This document shows positions 26,279 to 34,404 of a stretch of DNA of 39,578 bases, one piece after another. This stretch comes from Actinophytocola sp. (lineage in GTDB: Bacteria; Actinomycetota; Actinomycetes; Mycobacteriales; Pseudonocardiaceae): NCBI GenBank assembly GCA_009379975.1, contig WHSS01000017.1, positions 1-39,578 of the forward strand, read 5' to 3'. Both the position numbers and the translations under genes were made by a program. Below the pieces are notes generated by a model. The model did no database searches, was not told the DNA's origin, and saw nothing but the letters and a program-made list of their open reading frames with translations. The first letter of the stretch is position 1. Each line of letters starts with the position of its first letter.

Positions 26279-26527
26279 ATGCCTGAGCACCACCCTTCCG
26301 ACGAGCAGTGGGCCCGCGGGGTCTCGCTCGCCAACGAGTTCACCACCGTGAACGTGCGCATCGTCGACACGGTGCAGGGCGCGCGGCTGGAAATCCACTC
26401 GGCCAAGCTCGGCTACTCGATCCGGCTCGACCCACTGGCCCTGGAAAGCCTGACCTGGCAGGACCCCGAGTTGTTTTCGGAGTTCCTCAAGACCCCCCTC
26501 GGCCCGATCGATCCCGAGCACGACTGA
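26279..26527 (+). CDS. small conserved-looking protein coupled to the dioxygenase
   Basis: This 82-residue soluble protein starts at ATG 26279, nine bases after the beta-subunit stop, with GAGGAG upstream. Part of the body (FTTVNVRIVDTVQGARLEIHS) looks like two beta strands, followed by LGYSIRLDPLALESLTW and an acidic C-terminal tail. I see no cofactor motif, signal peptide or membrane segment. Its position as last gene after alpha and beta suggests a dioxygenase accessory or assembly factor. I recall similar small proteins beside actinobacterial ring hydroxylases annotated loosely as dihydrodiol dehydrogenase, but its size argues against an enzyme of that kind. Confidence 0.75.
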   Translation: MPEHHPSDEQWARGVSLANEFTTVNVRIVDTVQGARLEIHSAKLGYSIRLDPLALESLTWQDPELFSEFLKTPLGPIDPEHD

Positions 26528-26600
26528 CTCGGGGCTGGTGTGTGGCTGGTGCGGCGCGCGGCGGCGCTCTGCTGATCCGGGCGGAAACGTGGCGTTTGAG

Positions 26601-26823
26601 GGCTCTTCACAGTTGAGGGTGTAGCGGGTGTGTGACGTCGTCGGTGGGCGTGCTTGGCGCATCCATGGCCGAGTAGAGTCGAGGTCTCCCGAGGATGGAA
26701 GTTCTCACGCTGCTCAATCCGGAAGACTTCGACGTGCCTGACGCTTCCCCCGGGACGGGCTTCGCTTGCCCTGACCTAACACCATGTTCTGCCGGCTCGA
26801 CGAGCTCGGGCTCGTCGTGACCG
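26601..26823 (+). mobile_element. 5' remnant of an ISL3-family insertion sequence
   Basis: At 26601 the sequence GGCTCTTCACAGTTGAGGGT has the form of an ISL3-family terminal inverted repeat. At 26784 an ATG opens MFCRLDELGLVVT, which I recognise as the N-terminal stretch of IS1096-like ISL3 transposases. The match stops at about 26823, a few bases before the 3' end of the MFS gene. Only the left end and about 13 codons survive. The remainder of the 26528-26825 gap shows no other gene. Confidence 0.65.
26798..26817. repeat. perfect hairpin just beyond the exporter stop codon
   Basis: CGACGAGC and GCTCGTCG form an 8-bp perfect inverted repeat with a TCGG loop. It lies 9 bp past the stop of the minus-strand MFS gene and inside the IS remnant. 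On the minus strand it could slow transcription leaving the MFS/TetR operon, but no T-run follows, so it is not a canonical terminator. In a GC-rich coding remnant it may be chance. Confidence 0.35.
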
Positions 26824-26825
26824 CG

Positions 26826-28277
26826 CTACACCGTTATGGGGTCAAGTCGAGCCGGACTAGGCCCAGCCATCAAGGGACAAATAACTGCGCTGAGAAGGAA
26901 TAGCTGGGAGGTGACCAGTAGCGCGATCGCGACGCCGTGCGTGGTCGCCTCCGCTTCGGCGCCGGGCCGTTCTGTGAGGTAACTGCTCGTGACCATGACG
27001 GCTACACTTGAGAGTGCCGCCGTTCCCACTGCGGCGCCGAGTTGTTGCATGAGGTTCACGGTGGCTGAGGCGACGCCCCTGTCCTCGATACGTACACCGT
27101 CGATTCCAGCGTTCATGCTGGTCGCGGTCGTGAGCCCCTGTCCCAGTCCAAAGACCACCAGCGGTCCGACCATGCCGCTCCAGTACGACGTCGCCGGGTC
27201 CATGAGTGAGAGCAATGCGAGACTCATAGCCCCTAGGAGCAGTCCACAGAAGACAATGCTGCGGTAGCGGAGGCGCGAGGCGATTCTCGTCGCGAGGAGG
27301 GTCGACGCAAGCACATATCCGAGGACCAATGGCGTGATAGCTAAGCCCGTCTGCAGTGGCGAGAAGCGAAAGACCTCCTGAAGCACGAAGGCCATGAAGA
27401 AGATGAGTGCGAAGTTGCCGACAGAGGCGACGAAGCGACTCAGGTACGCGGCCCCGCGGGTCCGACTGCGCAGGATTTGGAGAGGGAGGAGCGGGCTTGG
27501 TGCAACCCTCTGCCAGGCGAGGAAGCCGGCAAGCAGGACGGGCCCGCAGATCACCGCGCCGAGAACGTCAGGAGAGAGCCACGGACGGGACTCGGCGCGC
27601 CCGAGTCCGAGCACGAGCGCCGCGGTGCCGAGCAGCACGAGCGCAGCCCCGATCACGTCAACCTTGCGCGGAGGACCGACACTGTCCGGCCGGATCAGCA
27701 CGGCGGCGCCTGTCGCGGCACCGACGGCGAAAATCACATTGACGAACATCGTCCAGCGCCAGTTGAGGAACTCTGTCAGGAAGCCTCCGAGCAGAAGGCC
27801 GACGCCGGCGCCGGAGGTGGCGACAAGTCCGATCACCCCGAAGGCACGGAGACGGGCGGACCCGGAAGGAAAGAGAACCGTCACCATCGACAGCAGCGCG
27901 GGGGCCATGATCGCGGCAAACACACCCTGCGTTGCACGTGCACCGATCAGCATGCCGAAATTGACCGAGGCTCCAGCGAGGCCGGAGGCGACCGCGAACC
28001 CCCCCAGCCCGATCATCAGAGCCCGCCGTCTACCCAGACGGTCGGACAACCGACCACCCAACAACAGGAGGCTGCCAAAGCTAAGAGCGTAGATCGAGAT
28101 GGGCCAGTGGCGGTCCGCCGCACTAAAAGCGAGATCGGCTTGCGCCGACGCCAGGGCCATGTTCAGGATGCTGTTGTCCAGCACAATCATCAATTGAACG
28201 ACGGCGAGGACCAACAGTGCCGGCCACGGCCCCGGGAGGCCGTCGTTCGAGGCTTCCTCGTGCGCACGGTCGTTCAT
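26826..28277 (-). CDS. MFS drug/aromatic exporter, DHA2 (EmrB/QacA) family
   Basis: This 483-residue membrane protein has about 14 hydrophobic segments, the DHA2 layout. The first helix carries the D1 motif LDNSILNMAL, the loop after helix 2 carries motif A GGRLSDRLGRRRAL, and helix 5 carries the antiporter motif C region SGAGVGLLLGGF. It is a proton-driven exporter, probably of a toxic aromatic or antibiotic. The start overlaps the stop of the TetR gene, so the repressor is translated first and coupled. It may protect the cell from catabolic intermediates, or simply be a resistance gene carried in with the mobile DNA. Confidence 0.9.
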   Translation of the reverse strand: MNDRAHEEASNDGLPGPWPALLVLAVVQLMIVLDNSILNMALASAQADLAFSAADRHWPISIYALSFGSLLLLGGRLSDRLGRRRALMIGLGGFAVASGLAGASVNFGMLIGARATQGVFAAIMAPALLSMVTVLFPSGSARLRAFGVIGLVATSGAGVGLLLGGFLTEFLNWRWTMFVNVIFAVGAATGAAVLIRPDSVGPPRKVDVIGAALVLLGTAALVLGLGRAESRPWLSPDVLGAVICGPVLLAGFLAWQRVAPSPLLPLQILRSRTRGAAYLSRFVASVGNFALIFFMAFVLQEVFRFSPLQTGLAITPLVLGYVLASTLLATRIASRLRYRSIVFCGLLLGAMSLALLSLMDPATSYWSGMVGPLVVFGLGQGLTTATSMNAGIDGVRIEDRGVASATVNLMQQLGAAVGTAALSSVAVMVTSSYLTERPGAEAEATTHGVAIALLVTSQLFLLSAVICPLMAGPSPARLDPITV

Positions 28278-28894
28278 GCCCGATCCCGAGCAAGGGCACG
28301 TATGACGAGTCGCAGAACGCCCTCGAAATCAGCGTCGATTGTGCTTCGCGACCAGTTCCGCGCATGGGAGGGATGGTGGAACCGGGTCGTGGAATCGAGC
28401 ACAGCTGCGGCGTCCACAGCGGGCTCGATGTCTTCGAAGCTTCCCTCGGATTGGCCGTCGACCAGGATACGGCGCAACTGGTTTCGCAAGTCCTCGACGT
28501 GCTCCCTGACGGCTTCGCCCTCCTCGACGGCGAGCTCGAAGAAGGCAGCGAACAGCTCCGGATCATCACGGGCCTGGTTCTTGCGCGTCTCGTACAAGCT
28601 CTGGAGCCACCGGCTCAGTCGTTGCGGCGCAACGGTGTTAGCGTCGTTGACGATTCGATTGAGCGCGGGAAGCGGCCGGTCCAGCCAGCCTCGGACCACA
28701 GCGGCGCGCAGTGATGCCTTGTTATCGAAGTAGCGATAGATCGAAGCATGACTCACGCCGAGGTTGCGCGCCACGTCGCTGACGGTCGTCTTGCATGGAC
28801 CATGCCGGCGCAGCAACCGTTCCGCCGTAGACAAGATGGCCTCCTGCGTCAGTGGACCCGACGACTGGCTGGGGAGGGGGTCTTTACCGCACAT
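28274..28894 (-). CDS. TetR-family repressor of the adjacent exporter
   Basis: This 206-residue regulator has an N-terminal TetR HTH (ILSTAERLLRRHGPCKTTVSDV, then LGVSHASIYRYFDNKASL) and a helical C-terminal ligand domain (LYETRKNQARDDPELFAAFFEL). It is co-transcribed with the exporter through an ATGA overlap. A 22-bp palindrome begins two bases upstream of its start codon, so it very probably represses its own operon and is released by the exporter's substrate. Confidence 0.92.
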   Translation of the reverse strand: MCGKDPLPSQSSGPLTQEAILSTAERLLRRHGPCKTTVSDVARNLGVSHASIYRYFDNKASLRAAVVRGWLDRPLPALNRIVNDANTVAPQRLSRWLQSLYETRKNQARDDPELFAAFFELAVEEGEAVREHVEDLRNQLRRILVDGQSEGSFEDIEPAVDAAAVLDSTTRFHHPSHARNWSRSTIDADFEGVLRLVIRALARDRA

Positions 28895-28896
28895 GG

Positions 28897-28918
28897 TTAC
28901 AGACTACAAAATCTGTAA
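28897..28918. promoter_or_regulatory. TetR operator, 22-bp palindrome
   Basis: TTACAGA (28897-28903) and TCTGTAA (28912-28918) are perfect 7-bp arms around an 8-bp AT-rich spacer. The site ends two bases before the TetR start codon, so bound repressor would cover the promoter or the transcript start. The short distance leaves almost no leader, so the mRNA may be leaderless or start within the site. Confidence 0.75.
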
Positions 28919-28927
28919 GGCGTCGGC

Positions 28928-29482
28928 TACTTGGTGAGCTTCTCCTCTCGAAGATGCCTGCGCGTCCCGCTGGCAGGCACGGTGCCCGCGGCCCGGCTGG
29001 TGCACCTCCACACGTGCAGGGCGGCGACGCGATGCGGAGTCGCACGTCGAGTGCGCGGTCCACTCCCGGGGCGCGCCCTCGGGGTAGCGCACGAAGGACT
29101 GGTCACCCACGTCGTCGAGGGTCAACGCCGGCGCCTTACTCAGCGGGCTGCTCGTCGCACGCCCACGGAGCGCGGCTCCTCGAAGAGGGTGTGCAGCTCG
29201 AGGCGGTCGTCAAGGGCGGGAGGACCCAGGAACGCGGCGTCGATCTCACCCCTTACCAGCGAGTCGAACCGGCTTGCCAAGTCAGTTCCCGGAACTCCAC
29301 CCGGACCTCGGGGCGGCGTGACGGACCCGTCCATGATGAGCGGAGTGACGTCGCCTGCGGCCTCGGCGAACTGGCCGACCCGCAGGACCGGGTGCGCGAC
29401 CCGTCGAGGTCGCGCACCCTGAGGGCGGCCGGGGTGCAGCGTGTCTGCGAGCATCCGCGTAGCGAAGCTGGCGAGTATCCAT
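28928..29482 (-). pseudogene. LysR-family regulator, decayed
   Basis: The gene starts at 29482 as MDTRQLRY, a standard LysR opening, followed by an ADTLHPGR-like scrap. Most of the HTH and linker is deleted. The effector domain then reads in broken pieces: LRVGQFAEAAGDVTPLIMD in one frame, EVRVEFRELTWQ in a second, DLASRFDSLVRGEIDAAFLG back in the first, then LTLDDVGDQSFVRYPEGAP in the third after a shift near 29160. The final frame ends at 28930 with REEKLTK. At least one internal deletion and several indels make it non-functional. It follows the 3-hydroxybenzoate hydroxylase gene on the same strand and was probably the former regulator of the gentisate operon. Confidence 0.85.
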
Positions 29483-29509
29483 GTCGTGCCTCCGCCTGCA
29501 TGTCTCGGC

Positions 29510-30797
29510 TTAGACGCTCGCGGCCTTGTCGACCTCGACGGAGGACAGCGGGAAGGTTGGGTACTGCGTCGGTTCCTGATCCGGGGTGAGGGCCGTCGGG
29601 CCGTAGATCCAGTCGGTGTAGGTGTAGTCGTGGGTGTCCCGCCTGCGCAACCACGTTGCGCTGGCGCCGGGCCAGCCCGTCGAGGTGCCACAGCTCGCCC
29701 CAGACGCGGGCGGTGCTCTGCACCCTGGCGCAGTGCGGCGGGCGCACCGCGTCGTACGCCGCGAGCGCCGCGTCCCAGTCGACGCCCGAGCCGGACCCCA
29801 AGCGCACCGGCTGCTGGGCCACGACGTGCTCGGCCAGCACCCAGCCGTCCTCGATCGCCATGATCGCGCCCTGGGCCATGTATTGCAGTGGCGGGTGCGC
29901 GGCATCCCCGAGGAGCGCAATCCGGCCAGTGACCCAGTGCATGATCGGGTTGCGGTCGAACATCCGCCACCACTTGTCGCGCCACATGAGCGGCAGGCCC
30001 TGCTGGATCTGCTGGCAGGTGCCGTCGAAGGCGGCGTCGAGCTCGTCCGGGGTGCCCCAGTCCTCCCCGCCCCGCAGGGCCTTGGGTGACTCGAAGACCG
30101 CCACCTGGTTGAACATCTCGCCGCCACGAAGGGGGTACTGCACGAAATGGCAGCGCGGCCCAACGTAGACGACCACGTCGGTGGTGGAGACGTCCTTCGC
30201 CTGGACCTGCTCGATCGGGACGGTGCCGCGGTAGGCGACGTACGCGGAGTTGACTGGCTCGTCGTCGACGAGCAGGCGGCGCGCCATCGAGTGCAGCCCA
30301 TCGGCTGCGATCACGATCTCCGCCTCGTCGGTCGAGCCGTCGGCGAAGGTGACCCTCGCGCCCGGACGGCCGGTGGGGAGCGTGACGGAGTCGTACGCTG
30401 TCGCCCCGAGGCCGGTGCGCAGGTCGACGCCGAGACGCTGGGCGGCCCGGAGGAAGGTGCCGAGCAGGTCGGAGCGGTGGATGACCATGTAGGGGAAGCC
30501 GTAGCGCCGCTCGAGGTCGACCAGGCCGAGGCGGGTGAGCTCGGAGGAGTCAGTGGCGTCCTTCATCACCATCGCCTTCGGCAGCACGCCCAGCGACTTC
30601 ACCTCGTTGAGTAGGCCGTAGTCGTCGAGGATGCGGGTGCAGTTGGGGGCGATCTGCAGGCCCGCGCCGACCTCGCCGAACTCCCGCTCCTTCTCGTAGA
30701 CGCGGACCCGGATGCCCTTGCGGGTCAGGGCGACGGCTGCGGACAGGCCGCCGATGCCACCACCCACGACGATGACGTCGGGCTGCTGCGTGGTCAT
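29510..30797 (-). pseudogene. 3-hydroxybenzoate 6-hydroxylase with a C-terminal frameshift
   Basis: This FAD monooxygenase converts 3-hydroxybenzoate to gentisate. It has FAD-binding VVGGGIGGLSAAVALTRKG, the DG motif IVIAADGLHS, and GD motif GRIALLGDAAHPPLQYMAQG. Stretches such as GPRCHFVQYPLRGGEM and VWGELWHLDG match the actinobacterial enzyme closely. After LARRQRN, at about 29650, the frame shifts: the expected RRRDTHDYTYTDWIYGP lies in another frame and ends with a stop at 29510. The original frame instead runs 250 bases into the LysR remnant. Two bases seem missing (or one extra). The core enzyme is complete, so some activity may remain. ATG 30797 is preceded by GAGGAG. Confidence 0.85.
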
Positions 30798-30843
30798 GGG
30801 ATCTCCTCAGAGACGCAGGGAAGGGGGTCAGAGCCAGCGGGGG

Positions 30844-31503
30844 TCAGAGCCAGGGGGGCAGCTCGGGGGCCGGGCTGCCGTCGGCGCCGGTGACGCCCCA
30901 GGTGGTGCGTCCGGCGAGGTAGCCGACCCGGGCGGCGAGGGTGCCCTCGACGTCGGTGGCGCGCTTCCCGCGCTTGGCGCAGATGTCCGCTTCGAGGGCG
31001 TGCAGGAAGTCCTCGGGCAGGTCGGCGAAGGACACGCCCGTGCCGAGGTCCACGACGTGGACCATGACCTCCCGGGCCCGCAGCCACGGGATCTCCGAGG
31101 CCGGTACCTCGCGGCCCTGGGCGGTGCGGATCGTGTGCACCCACTGCTCCTCGGCCAGCCGGGCGAGGTCGGCGGCCAGAGCGCCCGCCTCCTCGTGGAA
31201 CAAGTTCCGCAGCACCGCCGGCGGACGGCTGGCTCCCGCCTCGATGTCGGCGTTGCGCTGCTCGGGGGAGGAGTACATCGGCGTCTCCTCGCCCGTGGCG
31301 GCCCAGTGCGCAAGGTTGCGGAGCGCCTCGGCGTTGGCGGCCAGGTGGGCCACGAGTTGGGCGCGGGTCCAGCCGGGCAGTGTCGTGCCCTCGGCGTACT
31401 GCTCCTCCTCGAGTCCGTCGACCGCCCGGGCGCATAGGTCGGTGCCCTCCTCGGCCCAGCGCAGGCTGTCGGCGAGGGAGCGACCAATGGGGGAGCCGGT
31501 CAC
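30844..31503 (-). CDS. mycothiol-dependent maleylpyruvate isomerase
   Basis: This 219-residue DinB-like four-helix protein isomerises maleylpyruvate to fumarylpyruvate using mycothiol. The N-terminal part LPGWTRAQLVAHLAANAEAL supplies metal ligand His53. WLRAREVMVHVVDLG supplies Glu145 and His149 with the usual four-residue spacing. The GTG start at 31503 overlaps the hydrolase stop. A 15-bp near-tandem repeat (30823-30837 and 30839-30853) copies its last codons and lies partly beyond the stop. Use of mycothiol supports an actinobacterial host. Confidence 0.9.
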   Translation of the reverse strand: MTGSPIGRSLADSLRWAEEGTDLCARAVDGLEEEQYAEGTTLPGWTRAQLVAHLAANAEALRNLAHWAATGEETPMYSSPEQRNADIEAGASRPPAVLRNLFHEEAGALAADLARLAEEQWVHTIRTAQGREVPASEIPWLRAREVMVHVVDLGTGVSFADLPEDFLHALEADICAKRGKRATDVEGTLAARVGYLAGRTTWGVTGADGSPAPELPPWL

Positions 31504-32351
31504 GACGGGTCCGCCACGACGAGGTTCTCGAGCCGGCCGATGCCCTCGATCTGGGTGACGACGCGCTGGCCCGCCTGCAGGTACACCTCGGGCTTGCGAG
31601 CGTGACCGACGCCGCCGGGGGTGCCGGTGGCGATCAGGTCACCGGGCTCGAGGCGGATCATCGTCGAGACGTACTGCACCAGCGCAACCGGGTCGAAGAG
31701 CAGGTCGGCGGTGGAGTCCTTCTGCATCAGCTCGCCGTCGACCTCGCAGGTGATCCCGAGGGCGGGGCGCACACCGCCGGGCAGCTCGTCGGGGGTGACG
31801 AGCACGGGACCCACGGGGGTGGTGTGGTCCCAGTTCTTGCCCTGCAGCCACTCGCGGGTCCGAAACTGCCAGTCGCGGCAGGTGATGTCGTTGAGTACAG
31901 TGAAGCCGGCGATCGCGGCCGCTGCCTGATCCTCGTCGGCCCGGCGCACGGAGCGGCCGATGACGACGGTGAGCTCGGCCTCCCAGTCGAAAGCGTCGGT
32001 CTCGACGGGGCGGTGGATCTCGTCGCGCGCGCCGATCAGGGTGTCGGCGTACTTGCTGAAGAGCGTGGGGTGCTGGGGCAGGTCGCGACCCATCTCGAGG
32101 ATGTGGTTGCGGTAGTTAAGCCCGACGCAGACGACCTTGCCGGGACGCGGGATGAGCGGTGCGAAGTCCGCGTCGGCGGCGTTGTACGTGTCACCGGTCG
32201 CGGCGGCCGCGGATTCCCGCCAGCCCTTGGTCGCCAGGACCGCCGCGACGTCCGGGGCACCCAGGTCGACGAGGGTGCTCCCGTCGACGCGGACCGCGCG
32301 GGTGCCGCCGGGCCCGTCATCGTTGCGGAGTCGGATGGTGGCGATCTTCAT
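31500..32351 (-). CDS. fumarylpyruvate hydrolase (FAH family)
   Basis: This 283-residue member of the fumarylacetoacetate hydrolase family would cleave fumarylpyruvate to fumarate and pyruvate, the last gentisate step. The catalytic core contains VVCVGLNYRNHILEMG, the metal-binding acidic stretch FDWEAELTVVIG, and the C-terminal MIRLEPGDLIATGTPGGVGHA. ATGA and GTGA overlaps join it to the dioxygenase and isomerase genes. The family also includes other C-C hydrolases and isomerases, but the two neighbours fix the assignment well. Confidence 0.9.
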   Translation of the reverse strand: MKIATIRLRNDDGPGGTRAVRVDGSTLVDLGAPDVAAVLATKGWRESAAAATGDTYNAADADFAPLIPRPGKVVCVGLNYRNHILEMGRDLPQHPTLFSKYADTLIGARDEIHRPVETDAFDWEAELTVVIGRSVRRADEDQAAAAIAGFTVLNDITCRDWQFRTREWLQGKNWDHTTPVGPVLVTPDELPGGVRPALGITCEVDGELMQKDSTADLLFDPVALVQYVSTMIRLEPGDLIATGTPGGVGHARKPEVYLQAGQRVVTQIEGIGRLENLVVADPS

Positions 32352-33487
32352 CGGGAGTCCTCCTGGGACCGGTAGAGGTTGAGCTTCTCGAAGACCGGTG
32401 CGTCCCCGAACTGGAAGAGGTCGAGGGCACCGGAGTCGGAGTCGGTGCTGCCGGCCTCGGAGAGGAAGGAGACGGGCTGCCAGCTCGGGACGACGAACAG
32501 GTCGCCCCGGGCGACGGTCCAGCTCGTGTCACCGACCGTGACGGTGCCGGAGCCGTCGAAGACCTGGTAGACGCTCGAGCCGGTCTCGCGACGGGGCGCG
32601 GTCTCGGCGCCGCGCACCACGCGGTGGAACTGAGTGCGGATGGTGGGCAGCACGTCGGAGCCGTTGGTGGGGTTGGTGAAGCGGACCAGCGCGTGCCCGG
32701 GCTCCACCGCGGCGGCGTACCCCTCCTGCTCGAGGTCGAGCTGGTCGGCCAGGGCCCGGTCGGTGTGCTCCCAGCGGTAGGACAGCAGCGGCGTGCCCGG
32801 CGCGGAACCGGGCTGCGAGACCGGGGCCAGCCCCGGGTGACCCCATAGGCGCTCGGCCCGCGAGCGGTCGGGGGTGATCCGCTCCGCGTCGCTGATGGCG
32901 TCGCGGCCGAAGTTGAAGAACTGCGACTCGAGGTCATACTGGAGGGGGACGCCGAGTCCGTCGATCCACGCCATCGGCGTGCTGGCGGCATTGTGGTGCG
33001 CGTGCCAGTTCATCCCCGCCTGGGGCAGGAAGTCGCCGCGGCGCATCGGCACCGGGTCGCCCTCTACGACCGTCCACACGCCCTCGCCCTCGACCACGAA
33101 CCGGAAGGCGTTCTGGGTGTGCCGGTGCTCGGGGGCGTCCTCGCCGGGCATCAGGTACTGGATCGCTGCCCACAGCGTCGGGGTGGCGTACGGCTTACCG
33201 CCCAGGCTGGGGTTCGCCAACGCAATCGCGCGTCGCTCCCCGCCGCGGCCGACGGGGACGAGATGTCCTGCCCGGTCGGCCAGCCTCACGAGGTTGTCCC
33301 AGCGCCACAGGTGAGCGGTCGCCCGGGTGGTGGGGTGGACAGGCATGAGGTCGCCGATCTCGGTCCACAGCGGCACCAGCAGCTCGGACTCGAACCCGCG
33401 GTAGAGGTCCTCGAGATCGGGGGTCACCGAGGGCTGGTCGGGGGCGTCGACCGCCGTCAGTCGTACCGGAGTCTGGGTCGTCGTCAT
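32348..33487 (-). CDS. gentisate 1,2-dioxygenase
   Basis: This 379-residue bicupin iron dioxygenase opens gentisate to maleylpyruvate. The N-terminal cupin holds the metal motif EHRHTQNAFRFVVEGEG, with a later His in GMNWHAHHN. The second cupin (YQVFDGSGTVTVGDTSWTVARGD) lacks the full His set, as is normal. Typical family segments RWDNLVRLADRAGHLVPVGR and LANPSLGGKPYATPTLWAAI are present. It is the first gene of the gentisate operon, 72 bp downstream of an IclR gene on the same strand; that gap shows no convincing operator or terminator. Confidence 0.93.
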   Translation of the reverse strand: MTTTQTPVRLTAVDAPDQPSVTPDLEDLYRGFESELLVPLWTEIGDLMPVHPTTRATAHLWRWDNLVRLADRAGHLVPVGRGGERRAIALANPSLGGKPYATPTLWAAIQYLMPGEDAPEHRHTQNAFRFVVEGEGVWTVVEGDPVPMRRGDFLPQAGMNWHAHHNAASTPMAWIDGLGVPLQYDLESQFFNFGRDAISDAERITPDRSRAERLWGHPGLAPVSQPGSAPGTPLLSYRWEHTDRALADQLDLEQEGYAAAVEPGHALVRFTNPTNGSDVLPTIRTQFHRVVRGAETAPRRETGSSVYQVFDGSGTVTVGDTSWTVARGDLFVVPSWQPVSFLSEAGSTDSDSGALDLFQFGDAPVFEKLNLYRSQEDSR

Positions 33488-33559
33488 GTCTCAAGGCTGG
33501 ACCCCTTCACACAAGACAGAACACCCTTCTCTTTGCAGCAGAAAGATCGGACGAAGCCG

Positions 33560-34318
33560 TCACCTGCCCCATACAACGTCACCAAGGGGAACGAGGGACT
33601 CCTCGACGGCCCGCGCGCAGGCCGCCAGTTCCTGCACCCAGCCGGCGACCTTGTCTCGCTCGAAGCGGGCTGCCGGCGTGGCCAGCGAGATCCCCGCGAC
33701 ACGGTCGTTCGCGCACCTGACCGACACCCCGATGGCTGTCAGCTCGGTCTCGGTCTGGCCGTTGTTCAGAGCGAAGCCGTTCTGCCGGACCGCCCGCAGG
33801 CTGCGACGAAGGGGCGCGCGCTCGCCCTCGTCGAGCTCGGCCAGGATCGCGTCGAGCCCGTCGTCGTCCAGCGCCGAGAGCATCGCCTTGCCGGCCCTCG
33901 TGACGTACGCAGGCAGGGTCTTGCCGGACCGGTCGCCGACCCGGAGGAGTTGCGTGCACTCGACCGTGTGCACGAAGCGTGCCTCGGTCCCGGTAAGAAC
34001 GAGCAGGTTCGCCGACTCGTTGACCCGGTCCACGAGCCGCTGCAGGTGCGGGATGGCGGTGTGCCGCAGCTCCGACAGCGGTAGGTCGGACGACGTGGCG
34101 CTGCCCAGCACCGGACCCGGCCGGTACCGCTTGTCGGGGTCCTGCTCGGCGAAGTCGCGGTAGACCAGCATCGCGAGCAACCGGTGGGCCGTCGAGACTG
34201 AGACTCCCAGGCGGCTCGCGGCGTCGGAGACGCGCATCGACCCCTCCAGCACCAACAGCTGGGCCAGGTGCAGCGCGTTGTCCACCGACTCGATGGCGTA
34301 CTGCGGCTTGTTCTTCAT
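33560..34318 (-). CDS. IclR-family regulator upstream of the gentisate operon
   Basis: This intact 252-residue IclR regulator has a winged HTH (YAIESVDNALHLAQLL, VSDAASRLGVSVSTAHRLLAML) and a full effector domain (TRAGKAMLSALDDDGLD, NGQTETELTAIGVSVR). It is co-directional with the gentisate genes and immediately upstream, so it probably regulates them in response to 3-hydroxybenzoate or gentisate. Start ATG 34318 matches the truncated paralogue at 593, about 90 per cent identical over the shared part. It is divergent from another IclR gene at 34405. Confidence 0.93.
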   Translation of the reverse strand: MKNKPQYAIESVDNALHLAQLLVLEGSMRVSDAASRLGVSVSTAHRLLAMLVYRDFAEQDPDKRYRPGPVLGSATSSDLPLSELRHTAIPHLQRLVDRVNESANLLVLTGTEARFVHTVECTQLLRVGDRSGKTLPAYVTRAGKAMLSALDDDGLDAILAELDEGERAPLRRSLRAVRQNGFALNNGQTETELTAIGVSVRCANDRVAGISLATPAARFERDKVAGWVQELAACARAVEESLVPLGDVVWGR

Positions 34319-34361
34319 CGTAGAAAAGGTTAGACCTGTCCTGGGGAATGGGAAGACGCTG
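34319..34361. promoter_or_regulatory. conserved divergent promoter/operator region, copy 2
   Basis: These 43 bp match 594-636 at 39 positions, including TTAGACCTGT and GGAATGGGAAGA. They separate the intact minus-strand IclR gene from the plus-strand IclR gene at 34405. Conservation outside coding sequence in both pairs suggests binding sites or promoters. Base-level function is not visible. Confidence 0.5.
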
Positions 34362-34404
34362 GAGCATCAGGCCGATGAACGAGGGACAGGCAGGGACCAC
34401 ACAC

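Noticed and set aside
26798-26817. Intrinsic terminator of the exporter operon
   Set aside because: The hairpin is perfect but has no following T-run and lies in coding remnant of an IS; kept only as a repeat.
27477-28733. 418-codon plus-strand frame opposite the exporter and TetR genes
   Set aside because: It is highly charged, low-complexity antisense sequence; the minus strand holds clear MFS and TetR motifs.
30823-30853. Two 15-bp copies of GGGGGTCAGAGCCAG at the end of the isomerase gene
   Set aside because: This is a small tandem slip that copies the last codons and stop; it does not change the protein and shows no sign of being regulatory.
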